Shown here: positions 1 to 8,949 of the stretch, one piece after another
Layout of the letters: each line of letters opens with the position of its first letter
Numbering within the stretch: the first letter of the stretch is position 1
DNA from: an uncultured Lachnospiraceae bacterium
Lineage (GTDB): Bacteria; Bacillota; Clostridia; Lachnospirales; Lachnospiraceae
Direction: 5' to 3'
Assembly (NCBI GenBank): GCA_937965795.1
Contig: CALCMD010000083.1
Span: forward strand, 57,040 to 121,039
Length of the DNA: 64,000 nucleotides
Program-made: the position numbers and the translations under genes
The notes under the pieces: model-generated
Told to the model about the DNA's origin: nothing
Database searches by the model: none
What the model saw: only the letters and a program-made list of their open reading frames with translations

Positions 1-806
1 ACGATCTGATACTTCGCCGGCAGACGCTTTGACAAATTTACAAAATCCTCCAGTCCCTTCCGCCTGTCCCAAACGGCTGCGACTCCCAGCACAACTTTCT
101 TATCCGCAAGCTTATACTTTTCCCTTAGGCTGCTCTCTGTCGGCTTAAATATATTCGTATCCACGCCATTTGGAATCACCCGAACCTCATATTCATCCAT
201 AAAGGACTGCTTCACTAATCCAGACAGCCACCTGGAAGGTGTTACAAGTGTCAGAGAAGGAATACCGGTGAAAAGCCTTTTCTTTCTCTGATAATTCCTT
301 TTCGATGCCCCCATTCCAATACAGGACGGATATTCCTTTTTCTGTGGACATTTTCCACACCCTGTTTTCCATTTATCGCAGCCAGCATAATCAAAATATA
401 CACAATGCCCCGTAAAGCTCCAGCAGTCGTGCAACGTCCATATAATCTTTTTTCCACAACTTCTCAGATAATCAAAAAGTATTCCTATGTGTATATAATA
501 TCCATGCAGATTATGAAGATGAATCACATCCGGGTCAAATTCCCTTACCCATTGAATAAACCGGATGGTAACCTGCCTGCTTCCAAATCCCGCTTCATCC
601 AGTACTCTTGCCTTTACGCCATGAAGCTTCACATCTCTGTCATTTCCAATGCGTACCGCATATCTCTGAAACTGCTCCGGGACATTTTCCCTGCCATATG
701 CAATCTTTACTTCATGCCCCTGTTCTTCCAGGACGGATGCCAGATCTGTACACATTCGTCCGGTGCTGCGAATGCCGCACACCACGTTTATCATTAAAAT
801 TTTCAT
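1..806 (-). CDS. Glycosyltransferase family 4, C-terminus beyond window edge
   Basis: An open frame starts at ATG 806 and runs without a stop off the left edge (268 codons visible). The product begins MKILMINVVCGIRSTGRM and contains HLHNLHGYY and WTLHDCWSFTGHC, then a Cys-rich stretch (CDKWKTGCGKCP). This is the usual N-terminal Rossmann lobe of GT4/GT-B enzymes of the WcaC kind. The visible end reads into the second lobe (VIPNGVDTNIF, then VLGVAAVWDRRKGLEDF), where such enzymes bind the nucleotide sugar. It should add a sugar to the lipid-linked repeat on the inner face of the membrane. It lies 13 bp downstream of a second glycosyltransferase in the same polysaccharide operon. Donor and acceptor cannot be read from the sequence. 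Confidence 0.85.
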   Translation of the reverse strand, partial: MKILMINVVCGIRSTGRMCTDLASVLEEQGHEVKIAYGRENVPEQFQRYAVRIGNDRDVKLHGVKARVLDEAGFGSRQVTIRFIQWVREFDPDVIHLHNLHGYYIHIGILFDYLRSCGKKIIWTLHDCWSFTGHCVYFDYAGCDKWKTGCGKCPQKKEYPSCIGMGASKRNYQRKKRLFTGIPSLTLVTPSRWLSGLVKQSFMDEYEVRVIPNGVDTNIFKPTESSLREKYKLADKKVVLGVAAVWDRRKGLEDFVNLSKRLPAKYQI

Positions 807-819
807 AAACAGTTTCCTT

Positions 820-2022
820 TTATTTCTGTATCGTCAGCAATTCCCTCTCCAGCTTGTCCATAAACATCTTCCGTTCAAAATGCGTCTCATAAAACGCCCT
901 GCCATTCCTTCCCATAGCCTCCCTGTCAGCGCTCTCCATAAACCGCTTCACATGTTCCGCCAATGCCCTGCTATCCTCTGCTTTTCCGCAAAATCCACAC
1001 CGAGCCGCCCGAATGACTTCTGCAGTCTCTCCATCAACCGCACCAATGACCGGTTTTCCAACAGCCATATAAGATTGAACCTTTCCCGGAAGCGTCAGAC
1101 TCAAAATCGGGTTGGCCTGCAAGGTAACAAGCATCGCATCCGCCATCTTATAAAATCCCGGCATTTCTTCTAACGGCCTTCTTCCATAAAAAATAACCTG
1201 ATCCAGTTTCTTCTCCACCGCAATCCTCTTTAATCGCTCCAGGTCTGTACCGCCGCCGACAATATGCCACCGAATCCCCGGATATTCGTTTTTCAGCATT
1301 TCCGCCGCCTCTAATATCGTATCGATTCCCTGCATTGCACCGATATTTCCTGCAAACATAAAGTCAAATCCTTCAGAATTCTCCTTGTTCTCCATCTGTT
1401 CAAAAATACCCTCCGCATACTGCGGAAGATACTTAATCCTTTCCTCAGGAATGCCAAACTCAAGGTTCAGATATTTGGAAAACATTCTGGAAGTAATTAA
1501 AATCTCATCCATCTTTATATAAATCCTGCCTGATACTCTATGAAAAAACCGATAAATGGCAGATTCTCTCTTTATTCCCCCTGCAACTAAACTCTCCGGC
1601 CATAAATCCAGACAATACATAAGAATCGGAACCTTAAACTTCCTGCCATAAGCAATCGCTCCCTTCGCCATCATGACAGGTGAAAGCTGGTTCACAAAAA
1701 CTACATCAAACCTGCTTCCATCTTCCGCCCTGCACTTCTTTACGAAACTCTTTGACGTAAAAGCGTAGCTGTAATAATTGAGAAACCGCCACACGACGCC
1801 CTTTTTTCTGGGGATTGTGAAACAACGGTGTACCTTTACTCCTTCAATAACTTCATCCCTCTTCCGGCCTTTTTCATATCCCCTGTAAATAATCCCTTCC
1901 GGATAATTCGGTACACCTGTTACGACCATCACTTCATGTCCCCGCTTTACCATTTCTTCACAAATATCCTTAATTCGAAATGGTTCCGGGTAATAATATT
2001 GACAAACAACTAATATCTTCAT
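820..2022 (-). CDS. Glycosyltransferase family 4 (WbuB/WcaI-like)
   Basis: This 400-residue GT-B glycosyltransferase has an N-terminal lobe that starts MKILVVCQYYYPEPFRIKDI and carries VVTGVPNYPEG, as in WbuB/WcaI-type enzymes. The C-terminal lobe has FMFAGNIGAMQGIDTILEAA, the nucleotide-sugar site region HIVGGGTDLERL, and an acidic end motif (GKPVIGAVDGETAEVI). WbuB-type enzymes transfer fucosamine-like sugars to undecaprenyl-linked intermediates, but the donor here is not determined. The start codon is 3 bp after the stop of the initiating sugar transferase, which suggests coupled translation. The PglF-like dehydratase two genes upstream would supply a UDP-4-keto-6-deoxy sugar precursor to this part of the pathway. 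Confidence 0.88.
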   Translation of the reverse strand: MKILVVCQYYYPEPFRIKDICEEMVKRGHEVMVVTGVPNYPEGIIYRGYEKGRKRDEVIEGVKVHRCFTIPRKKGVVWRFLNYYSYAFTSKSFVKKCRAEDGSRFDVVFVNQLSPVMMAKGAIAYGRKFKVPILMYCLDLWPESLVAGGIKRESAIYRFFHRVSGRIYIKMDEILITSRMFSKYLNLEFGIPEERIKYLPQYAEGIFEQMENKENSEGFDFMFAGNIGAMQGIDTILEAAEMLKNEYPGIRWHIVGGGTDLERLKRIAVEKKLDQVIFYGRRPLEEMPGFYKMADAMLVTLQANPILSLTLPGKVQSYMAVGKPVIGAVDGETAEVIRAARCGFCGKAEDSRALAEHVKRFMESADREAMGRNGRAFYETHFERKMFMDKLERELLTIQK

Positions 2023-2025
2023 ATA

Positions 2026-2847
2026 TTATCGTATCCTAAGGTACTTCTTCCCTGCTGCTTTTTGTGAATGCGCTTTATACATCTCTCCCGTTCCGCCCTC
2101 CACAACCCCATCATGTTTCATCACGCTCTTTATCGTTCCAAGAAAACACTTCAGATCAAACCAGAAACTTTCCTTCCGGACATACTCTCCATCCAGTTTT
2201 GCTTTCTCCTGAATCTCCAACTCATCACGCCCATTGATCTGCGCCCATCCTGTCAGTCCGGGTCTAACATCATTTGCACCATATTTCTCCCGTTCTTCTA
2301 CCAGATCCTCCTGGTTCCACAATGCCGGGCGCGGCCCGATGATGCTCATGTTTCCGATAAAAATATCCCATATCTGAGGCAGCTCATCCAGACTGTATTT
2401 TCTCAAAAACTTTCCCACATTCGTGATGTACTGTTCCGGATGTTCCAGCAAATGCGTCGGCGTGTCATGCGGTGTGGACATTTTCATGGAGCGGAATTTA
2501 TGAAGCTTAAAGTATTCCCTGTTTTTCCCCACCCGCTTCTGCGTAAAAAGAACAGGCCCCGGATTGTCGATATAAATTGCAAGAGAAATCAGCCCATACA
2601 AGGGACAAAGCACCACAAGTCCGCCAAACGACAGAATCCTGTCAAACGCCCTCTTTACACGTCTGTCATAAAAACTTTCCTCTGTCTCTTTCACCACGGC
2701 GCCCGGATTCTTCTCCTCCGGCATATCCTCATAAACAGAATCTCCTTTTTTCTTTGCCGCTGCGTAAGACATTGCCGCAAATACAACTCCCAGTGCGGCA
2801 AATAAACTTCCCACAGCTTTTATAACTTTTCCTTTGTTCCTCTTCAT
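2026..2847 (-). CDS. Initiating undecaprenyl-phosphate sugar phosphotransferase
   Basis: This 273-residue bacterial sugar transferase attaches the first sugar-1-phosphate to undecaprenyl phosphate. It has an N-terminal hydrophobic segment (about residues 8-30), then the catalytic core: RAFDRILSFGGLVVLCPLY (re-entrant membrane helix), GPVLFTQKRVGKN, LHKFRSMK, LRKYSLDELPQIW (the Asp-Glu pair), IIGPRPAL and RPGLTGWAQINGRD. These match the PglC/WbaP C-terminal family. The extra N-terminal membrane segment is shorter than the five-helix domain of full WbaP proteins. It overlaps the upstream dehydratase by 4 bp, a typical coupled pair, so a 4-keto-6-deoxy-HexNAc-derived sugar is a reasonable guess for the first residue. 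Confidence 0.9.
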   Translation of the reverse strand: MKRNKGKVIKAVGSLFAALGVVFAAMSYAAAKKKGDSVYEDMPEEKNPGAVVKETEESFYDRRVKRAFDRILSFGGLVVLCPLYGLISLAIYIDNPGPVLFTQKRVGKNREYFKLHKFRSMKMSTPHDTPTHLLEHPEQYITNVGKFLRKYSLDELPQIWDIFIGNMSIIGPRPALWNQEDLVEEREKYGANDVRPGLTGWAQINGRDELEIQEKAKLDGEYVRKESFWFDLKCFLGTIKSVMKHDGVVEGGTGEMYKAHSQKAAGKKYLRIR

Positions 2848-4904
2848 TTGCCCTGCTCCTTCGTCGCCGCGACCTCTCTCATCAGCTTTTCGTAAACCGC
2901 ATCCTTCTCCCCGGTATCGCTCTGCCCCTCCGGGTGATACGTGGGAACGATCTTCGCCACCATTTTGCGAATCTCATCCTCCCGGTTTTCATAACATGCC
3001 TTTGTCAGAAACTCCAGCTGCTTTAGAAAACTTTCCACATCCAGCGGCGTCGGCTGTCCTACGTGGATCAGATGATTCGGCGTGCTTTTTAATCCTTCCT
3101 CCGCCATCAGCTTCTCCTCATAAAGCTTTTCGCCCGGGCGCAGTCCCGTGTATTCAATCCGGATATCCACATCCGGTTTATATCCTGACAGCTTGATCAG
3201 ATTCCTGGCGAGCGTGTCTATCCTCACCGGCGATCCCATATCCAGCACGAATTTTTCTCCGCCTCTGGCATAATAGCCCGCCTGGAGCACCAGGCTGACT
3301 GCCTCCGGTATCGTCATGAAATAGCGGATGATATCCGGATGTGTGACCGTCACAGGCCCCCCTTTTGCAATCTGCTTCTGAAACAGCGGAATCACCGAGC
3401 CATTGCTTCCCAGCACATTTCCAAACCGCACCGCCACAAATTCTGTTTTCTTCCCTTTCAGAACCTTCTCTTTACAGTTCTCTGTGCGCGGCACGTCAAG
3501 GTGCATCCGGATCGGCGTCAGCAGCTCATCCCTGTCCTTCTCGCTGATCTCATCCATACACTGGATCACCATTTCACAGAGACGCTTACTCGCTCCCATG
3601 ATATTCGTCGGATTCACCGCCTTATCCGTGCTGATGAGCACAAACCTCTGGCATCCGTTTTTCATTGCGGCATAAGCCTTTTTATAAGTTCCGAACACAT
3701 TATTCTTAATCGCTTCGCAGGGGCTCGTCTCCATCAGCGGCACATGCTTATGCGCCGCCGCATGATATACGATTTCCGGGTGATACGTTTCAAAAACCCC
3801 CTCAATCCTGCGGCTGTCACGGACAGAGCCAATCAAAACGATAAGGTTCAGCAGCGGATACTGTGCTCTTAACTCCTGCTCGATCTCGTAGGCGTTGTTT
3901 TCATAAATATCAAAAATAATCAACGACTTCGGCGCATGTGCGGCAATCTGCCTGCACAGCTCGCTCCCGATGGAACCTCCTCCGCCCGTCACCAGAATCG
4001 TCTTTCCCTGGATGTATTCGAAAATTTCCTCCATATTGACCCGGATCGGCTCTCTTCCCAGCAAATCCTCGATCGCCACGTCCTTCATTTTCTTAAACGA
4101 CACTTCCCCATTCACCATCTGATAAATGCCGGGAAGCACCTTGATCTCACAGCCGCTTTCCTTGCAAATGTTCATGATGTCCCTTTTTTCTTCGGCTGTG
4201 GCCGTCGGGATGGCAAACATGATCTGGTCGATCTTATACCTGTTCACGTTCTGCAAAATATCATCCCGTCCTCCGACAACGGGTACGCTCTCAATATATC
4301 TGCCCCATTTGTTCGAGTTATCATCTATCATACACCGGACTTTCGCCCTGCTTTCTTTCGCTCTTTCAATATCCCTTAAAATGATCTGTCCGGCCGCGCC
4401 TGCACCGATAATCATCACATTATGTACTGCGCCCTGCACTTCCTCTTTCCTCCTCTGCCCTCTGATCAGAAGGACAAAGCGATAGGAAAAGCGCACCGCC
4501 ACCACCAAAACGACCTGTAGCACTGCTCCGACCAGATAATACGAAACCGGCATTCTACGCAGAAAAGCCGTAATGCCGACCGTATGAAACGCAAACGTCG
4601 CGACCGAAGCCCCCAGGACCCTCAGTAATTCATCATAGCTCGCAAATCTCCACATACTCTTATACAAACGAAGCGCCCGAAAGACCAGCATAGAAAAAAC
4701 CGTATAAACCGGAGCGAAACGAAAATAAGCGTCCAGATACTCTTTCGGTATCTGTGAATAAGCACAGTCAAAACGAAGCCACAAAGCAATCAGATACGCC
4801 GCATTCACGGCGATCACATCGTAAATCGTCAGACATGCCGCAATCACATGCCAATGTTCAATTTTTCTCTTTTTGTTTCCTGGTGTCATCCCTCTTCTCC
4901 CCAC
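2844..4904 (-). CDS. Membrane-bound UDP-sugar 4,6-dehydratase (PglF/WbpM/CapD family)
   Basis: At 686 residues it has the full-length PglF/WbpM/CapD layout. The N-terminus carries four to five membrane helices (about 20-150), then a Rossmann-like CoA-binding region with VMIIGAGAAGQIILRDI. The catalytic short-chain dehydrogenase domain starts at ILVTGGGGSIGSELCRQI. The active-site segment reads LISTDKAVNPTNIMGASK, so the classical YxxxK Tyr is replaced by Met, as in this family, with Thr-Asp-Lys nearby. Such enzymes convert UDP-GlcNAc to UDP-4-keto-6-deoxy sugars for bacillosamine- or FucNAc/QuiNAc-type products. No aminotransferase or acetyltransferase for completing such a sugar is visible in the window; it could lie past the left edge. 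Confidence 0.9.
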   Translation of the reverse strand: MGRRGMTPGNKKRKIEHWHVIAACLTIYDVIAVNAAYLIALWLRFDCAYSQIPKEYLDAYFRFAPVYTVFSMLVFRALRLYKSMWRFASYDELLRVLGASVATFAFHTVGITAFLRRMPVSYYLVGAVLQVVLVVAVRFSYRFVLLIRGQRRKEEVQGAVHNVMIIGAGAAGQIILRDIERAKESRAKVRCMIDDNSNKWGRYIESVPVVGGRDDILQNVNRYKIDQIMFAIPTATAEEKRDIMNICKESGCEIKVLPGIYQMVNGEVSFKKMKDVAIEDLLGREPIRVNMEEIFEYIQGKTILVTGGGGSIGSELCRQIAAHAPKSLIIFDIYENNAYEIEQELRAQYPLLNLIVLIGSVRDSRRIEGVFETYHPEIVYHAAAHKHVPLMETSPCEAIKNNVFGTYKKAYAAMKNGCQRFVLISTDKAVNPTNIMGASKRLCEMVIQCMDEISEKDRDELLTPIRMHLDVPRTENCKEKVLKGKKTEFVAVRFGNVLGSNGSVIPLFQKQIAKGGPVTVTHPDIIRYFMTIPEAVSLVLQAGYYARGGEKFVLDMGSPVRIDTLARNLIKLSGYKPDVDIRIEYTGLRPGEKLYEEKLMAEEGLKSTPNHLIHVGQPTPLDVESFLKQLEFLTKACYENREDEIRKMVAKIVPTYHPEGQSDTGEKDAVYEKLMREVAATKEQGK

Positions 4905-4940
4905 CTGTAAAACTCATCCTCAAAGCGTGAAAATTGTTTA

Positions 4941-4966
4941 TAAAAAGGGGGGTGTTTCTCCCCCCT
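4941..4966 (-). terminator. Rho-independent terminator after the LRR gene
   Basis: On the minus strand six G residues pair with six C residues (AGGGGGG/CCCCCCT around a 7-nt loop), followed by TTTTTATAAAC. It lies between the LRR gene stop (4995) and the dehydratase start (4904). It could end or attenuate transcripts before the sugar-synthesis genes. Confidence 0.7.
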
Positions 4967-4994
4967 ACAACAAGATGGCTTATTCAAACAGTCA

Positions 4995-5555
4995 TTAACC
5001 TCTTTTAATCGCACCTTTAAAGCCAGCTTTTCTAAGGTTCGCCTGCTGTTTCTTAAACTTCTTAAGCGGCAGTTTTCCCTTAATTTTAACTGTCATCTTT
5101 TTCGTATTCAGCCCCTTAAAAGCGTTCTTCTTTACATTCGTAACGTTTTTACTCCTCAGGACAATCGTTTTTAAGGACTTACAGTTTGAAAAAGCATACT
5201 TTTTAATCAAGGTAACATTTTTCGAGAAGATCAGGGTCTTTACCTTCGTCCAGTTTTTCAGGGATTTCCCATTGATCCTCGTAACCTTATATCGAACGCC
5301 CTGTACCTTCAGCCAGCCCGGCACGCTCATTTTTGTCTTTTTCTTCAGCCTTTTCGCGCCTTTCAGCGTGGCCGTGCCCTTTTTATTTGTGCTGACCGTA
5401 TAAAATCCATCATCGGACGTTATATTGGTATGATCCACCGGCTCCATCGGGACTGTCGGGCTTGGAGCCGCCGCCATAGAAGCAACTGCCGTGCCCAAAG
5501 ACAAAGCTGCCGCCAGGGTACAGGCTAAAATCCTTTTCATTGTCTTTCTCATCAC
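4995..5555 (-). CDS. Secreted leucine-rich-repeat (BspA-like) protein
   Basis: This 186-residue exported protein has a Lys/Arg start (MMRKTMKRI), a hydrophobic core and an AxA-like signal cleavage site near residue 30. The mature part is Lys-rich and contains LRR_5/BspA-type repeats such as YAFSNCKSLKTIVL and NAFKGLNTKKMTV, preceded by a beta-rich segment (TATLKGAKRLKKKTKM). There is no LPxTG-type anchor. BspA-like repeats usually mediate binding to proteins or glycans at the cell surface. Its place inside the polysaccharide operon, next to CpsCD-like genes and followed by a strong terminator, suggests a surface accessory role. Its ligand is unknown. A GGAGGAGA ribosome site precedes the ATG. 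Confidence 0.8.
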   Translation of the reverse strand: MMRKTMKRILACTLAAALSLGTAVASMAAAPSPTVPMEPVDHTNITSDDGFYTVSTNKKGTATLKGAKRLKKKTKMSVPGWLKVQGVRYKVTRINGKSLKNWTKVKTLIFSKNVTLIKKYAFSNCKSLKTIVLRSKNVTNVKKNAFKGLNTKKMTVKIKGKLPLKKFKKQQANLRKAGFKGAIKRG

Positions 5556-5685
5556 TTTCTCCTCCTTTCCTTCTTAATGATTGATATATTTCGCAGGTCT
5601 CTTTTGCGTATCAACATATATGCCTGACCTGTGAGCAAATCAGGTGCAGTTTCCCGCACGCTGAAATACTTACAAACTACTGTGC

Positions 5686-6363
5686 TCAGCTCCCATATTT
5701 TTTATAATAATACCGTTTCTGCCCATCGTCCACCCGGTTCAGCACCACACCGAGAAGCGGACAGCCGGCTCTTTCCAACAATTGTATGGAATTTCTCACT
5801 TCTTTTCTCGAAGTCTTTCCGCTGCGGACGATCAGAATCGCCCCATCGCACATAGAGCCGATCTTCTCCCCGTCGGACACCATCTCCAAAGGCGGCACAT
5901 CGACAAAAACATAACGATACGTTCCCGTCATCTCCTCCAGAATATTCTGAAAATGCTTTCCTTCCAGAAGCACCGTCGGATTCACCACATTCTCTGTATT
6001 CGGGAGAAGGTCTCCCTGTTCCAGCTCCGTCTGCCAGACCGCCTCTTTCATCGGGGTCTTGTCTGCCAGGACATGGGAGGTTCCTCTAAGCTCTCCCCCG
6101 TCAGCCGCTTCCATCTGATACTTCTCCACCAGCACCGACTTTCTCATATCTCCATCCACCAGCACACAGTGTACGCCTGACTCTGCCACCTGCCGCCACA
6201 AGTGCATCGCCACAAAGCTTTTTCCTTCATTTTCATTTGCACTGATCAGCATGATCTTTCGAATATCTGTACCCAGAAAGTTCAGGTTTACCCGGAGTCT
6301 GTTGATCGCTTCTTCCGTGGAATAGGAAAGAGTCGGTACATTTTTCATCAAAAGCTTGCTCAT
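5686..6363 (-). CDS. Bacterial tyrosine kinase (CpsD/CapB type)
   Basis: ATG at 6363, behind AAGGGATGACGAT, gives 225 residues; the frame extends 28 codons upstream but those overlap cpsC. Walker A is SANENEGKS (about 42-49), the BY-kinase Walker A' is VLVDGDMRKS (about 67-76), and Walker B is YVFVDVPPL. The C-terminus ends in a tyrosine cluster (RYYYKKYGS), the usual autophosphorylation site. In CpsBCD systems the kinase is activated by the membrane CpsC protein and reversed by the CpsB phosphatase, both encoded just upstream, and this cycle sets polymer export or length. It is unusual that this set sits with an ABC exporter, because it normally accompanies Wzx/Wzy assembly. Confidence 0.92.
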   Translation of the reverse strand: MSKLLMKNVPTLSYSTEEAINRLRVNLNFLGTDIRKIMLISANENEGKSFVAMHLWRQVAESGVHCVLVDGDMRKSVLVEKYQMEAADGGELRGTSHVLADKTPMKEAVWQTELEQGDLLPNTENVVNPTVLLEGKHFQNILEEMTGTYRYVFVDVPPLEMVSDGEKIGSMCDGAILIVRSGKTSRKEVRNSIQLLERAGCPLLGVVLNRVDDGQKRYYYKKYGS

Positions 6364-6367
6364 ATCG

Positions 6368-7105
6368 TCATCCCTTTCTTCTTTTCCTCTGCCTGTCCTT
6401 CGAAGCATCCCCGCTCTCCGGAATCGAGGTAAGCGGCATGGCTCCAATCAGCTTTTCCACATCCTCCGATGTTTTCACTGTATCATCCATAAGAAACAGA
6501 ACCGTTAAAATTCCCACTGCCGCGACAAGCGCCAGAATGCCTCCCATCATGGCGTTCCTCGTCAGACTCGGAGAACTTTTTCCCGCCGGCTCGATCGCCT
6601 CCTCCGCAATGTTCGGAGGTGTAATGGCCATCAGCTTCGGAAGGTATGTGACCGCCTTATCCGCCAGGGAATTGGCAATATCTTTCGCTTCCTTCGGGTC
6701 TGTACTCACCGCTTTTATGACCAGGACTCGGGTATCCTCAATCGAATCCACCGTAATCATGTCTCTTAATGCGCCGTATGTACAATCCAGCTTCAAATCC
6801 GAAATGACCTCCATACAGATCGGGCGTGTCAGCAAAAGCTCTTTATAGTCTGCGGATAAGGAAGTTCCGAGCCGCAGATCGTCCAGATTCACTACGCTCT
6901 TTCCGGACGCCGATACCACATACAGCTTCGACGTAGCCGTATATTTCGGGGCAATGCAAAAATGTGTAAATACACCCGCCCCTGCCAGACCGATAAAAAA
7001 TGCGATGATAATAAGAGGCAATTTCTTTTTTAAATAAAGAAACAGCCTCCCCAGGTCGATTTCTTCCTCAATATTCATCTGCGTATTCTCCCTGCCTTGT
7101 ATCAT
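6368..7105 (-). CDS. Wzz/CpsC-type polysaccharide co-polymerase and kinase activator
   Basis: At 245 residues it has the two-helix CpsC/CapA layout. A short cytosolic N-terminus (NIEEEIDLGRLFLYLKKK) leads to TM1 (about 30-50), an outside domain follows, and TM2 (about 190-210, MMGGILALVAAVGILTVLFL) ends in a cytosolic tail rich in Arg and Lys. The tail is expected to activate the CpsD kinase whose gene starts 5 bp downstream. ATG 7105 has GAGAGGAA in front; an in-frame ATG at 7078 has AGGGAG in front and gives the N-terminus more usual for the family, so the start is uncertain by nine codons. It should act in chain-length control of the surface polymer. Confidence 0.9.
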   Translation of the reverse strand: MIQGRENTQMNIEEEIDLGRLFLYLKKKLPLIIIAFFIGLAGAGVFTHFCIAPKYTATSKLYVVSASGKSVVNLDDLRLGTSLSADYKELLLTRPICMEVISDLKLDCTYGALRDMITVDSIEDTRVLVIKAVSTDPKEAKDIANSLADKAVTYLPKLMAITPPNIAEEAIEPAGKSSPSLTRNAMMGGILALVAAVGILTVLFLMDDTVKTSEDVEKLIGAMPLTSIPESGDASKDRQRKRRKG

Positions 7106-7123
7106 CCGTCTATTCCTCTCTGC

Positions 7124-8155
7124 CTAATCTGCCTGCTCTTTCTCTTCTATATTATATAACGTTTTTATCGTACTGACAATATCATTTTTATCCAAATAAA
7201 ATTCCGTATGCAGAATGCCGTCCCCCAGATGCGCTCCCAGCCTGGTTTCACCCTCCGGAGTCAGAATTCCTCCATTCTCTGCCCCGTCCATCGCAGACAG
7301 AAGGTCAGAAATCAGACCGCCGCTCATATCCGTGACAGAAGTTTCCGACAGCATTTCATATAAAGAAAGGACAAAGCCCGCATCTTCCCCGGCCTTTTTC
7401 TGAACCTGTTCAAAAAACGCTTCCATATACTGTCTCTGCCGCTCCATGCGGGAGGTATTCTCTCCATCGTCCACGCCGGTTCTGCCCCGTACAAAGGTAC
7501 ATGCCTGTTCATCGCTCAGAGTCATCGTCTCGCCTTTCTTCATGGAAGCGTCTACTCTGGAAAAATCGCTTTCTATCGTCACTGTCACACCGCCCACCGC
7601 ATGGTTCAGTGTGGCAATCTCTTTCATATTGATTGAATAATAACCATCAACCGCAATCCCGCCCAGCAGCTTTTCCACCGCCTTTCGGGTATTCTCACAG
7701 CTCTCCTTTGGGGTTCCGCCGTACCAGTGCGCCGTACAGAGCTGCATGTCCGCCGTCGCCTCCCCCTGCCCATCCTGGTTCAGAAGCGTGATCTCCGTCA
7801 TGGTATCCCTGTTTAACTGCAAAAACGCATAGCTTTTATCCGCACGGTTTACGATGGCCAGAAGAAGAAAATCCGCCATATTCCCCCGGTATTCCTCCCG
7901 GTCGTCCACTTCATTCCCGCTCCCGTCGGTTCCGATCAACAGATAGGTTTCATAATCCCGCGAATAGCGGTAGTCTTTTCCATTCAGAGAAATATCCTGC
8001 CATAAAAGCCGTTGAAGCTCCCGTCCGGTATCCTCCCCCGCATGTTCTGCTCCCCATGCCTGCTCCCCTCTCTGCATCAAAAAATAGACAATCCCCAGAA
8101 AAAGCAGGACGCCCGCCGCTGCCAGGACTGCTTTGATCTGATTTTTCCTGTTCAT
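7124..8155 (-). CDS. LCP (LytR-CpsA-Psr) family glycopolymer ligase
   Basis: This 343-residue protein has an N-terminal signal anchor (about 8-27) and an extracellular LCP domain. It shows YLLIGTDGSGNEVDDREEYRGNMADFLLLAIVN, LQLNRDTMTEI (the conserved Arg-Asp that binds the pyrophosphate lipid), AVGGVTVTIESDF, and the late motif FVRGRTGVDDGENTSRMERQ. LCP proteins move a glycopolymer from its undecaprenyl carrier onto the cell wall. The gene abuts the CpsB phosphatase upstream by one base and is 18 bp from cpsC. The cpsB-LCP-cpsC-cpsD order is that of a capsule regulatory block and suggests the polymer ends up attached to peptidoglycan. Confidence 0.9.
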   Translation of the reverse strand: MNRKNQIKAVLAAAGVLLFLGIVYFLMQRGEQAWGAEHAGEDTGRELQRLLWQDISLNGKDYRYSRDYETYLLIGTDGSGNEVDDREEYRGNMADFLLLAIVNRADKSYAFLQLNRDTMTEITLLNQDGQGEATADMQLCTAHWYGGTPKESCENTRKAVEKLLGGIAVDGYYSINMKEIATLNHAVGGVTVTIESDFSRVDASMKKGETMTLSDEQACTFVRGRTGVDDGENTSRMERQRQYMEAFFEQVQKKAGEDAGFVLSLYEMLSETSVTDMSGGLISDLLSAMDGAENGGILTPEGETRLGAHLGDGILHTEFYLDKNDIVSTIKTLYNIEEKEQAD

Positions 8156-8860
8156 CTAACCAAACACCTGCTTTCCTGTCCGGTCGAGCCGCTCAAGAAT
8201 CTCTTTCCCTTCCTTCTTCTGAAGCATCTCTCTGCCCGCCTCAAGATTCGGCCTTCGTCTGCCTGTATCATGACAGTCGCTTCCGAGAACGACCGCATAT
8301 CCTTTTTTCAAAAGCTTTCTTCCTGTACGCCGTTTTTTCCAGTTCAGAAATGTCTCTGCATTCATCTGTGCATAAAGCGGAAGCTCAAACACCCGGTCCC
8401 AGACCTCCCGGTTCTTCTGATACCCGTAATGGCGCTCGATATGCGCCAGAATCAGGGTCAGTTTCCGCTTTTCAACCATTTTCTTTACCTCCTGGTACAC
8501 ATCCTTGTCCCACTGGGAAAAAGGCATTTCCAGAAGCAGCGCGGACGTCCCCTCGATACACAGCTCCGAAAGTCCGGGGGCTTCCGAAATCCCGGTAAAA
8601 TATGCCACCTCAGCGCCGCCGAGAATCTGCATCTCCTTCCCCCAGCTTTCCTGTAAAAGCGCCTCCCTCACCTGTTGCAGCTTCCCGGCCCGTCTTTTTA
8701 AAAAGCGCTCCGGAAATTCTTCCCCCGCATAAAAGTGAGAAGTCGCCAAAACCTTATGGACGCCCTGGCTGTACTCCATCCGGAGCATTTCCATCGTCTG
8801 TGCAAGGCCGCTGCTTCCATCGTCCATCTCAGGTAAAATATGGGTATGAAAATCTATCAT
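8156..8860 (-). CDS. CpsB/CapC-type protein-tyrosine phosphatase (PHP fold)
   Basis: The 234-residue PHP-domain phosphatase starts MIDFHTHILPEMDDGS, the metal-binding His-x-His plus Asp pattern of CpsB/CapC/YwqE. Further metal ligands appear at VLATSHFY, LILAHIERHYGYQ and VVLGSDCHDTGRR. This Mn-dependent enzyme removes phosphate from the C-terminal tyrosines of the CpsD kinase and resets export. AAAGGAGG precedes the ATG. It follows the ABC exporter genes after an 89-bp gap and is joined to the LCP gene. Sequence motifs and gene order agree, so the role is fairly sure. Confidence 0.92.
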   Translation of the reverse strand: MIDFHTHILPEMDDGSSGLAQTMEMLRMEYSQGVHKVLATSHFYAGEEFPERFLKRRAGKLQQVREALLQESWGKEMQILGGAEVAYFTGISEAPGLSELCIEGTSALLLEMPFSQWDKDVYQEVKKMVEKRKLTLILAHIERHYGYQKNREVWDRVFELPLYAQMNAETFLNWKKRRTGRKLLKKGYAVVLGSDCHDTGRRRPNLEAGREMLQKKEGKEILERLDRTGKQVFG

Positions 8861-8949
8861 CTGTATGAAGCCTCCTTTCCCATTTTATCTCTTCTCCCAC
8901 TCCTTTGCAACACCTTTCACCCCGTTTCGGCACATTTTATGCAAAGCTC

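Noticed and set aside
405..1173. Plus-strand open frames over the glycosyltransferase genes
   Set aside because: They lie antisense to well-supported glycosyltransferases, have no ribosome sites and encode low-complexity, Cys/His/Pro-rich sequence.
8861..8949. Separate small gene between CpsB-like and Wzt-like genes
   Set aside because: The 89-bp gap has only the ribosome site for the CpsB-like gene and no complete frame with a start signal.
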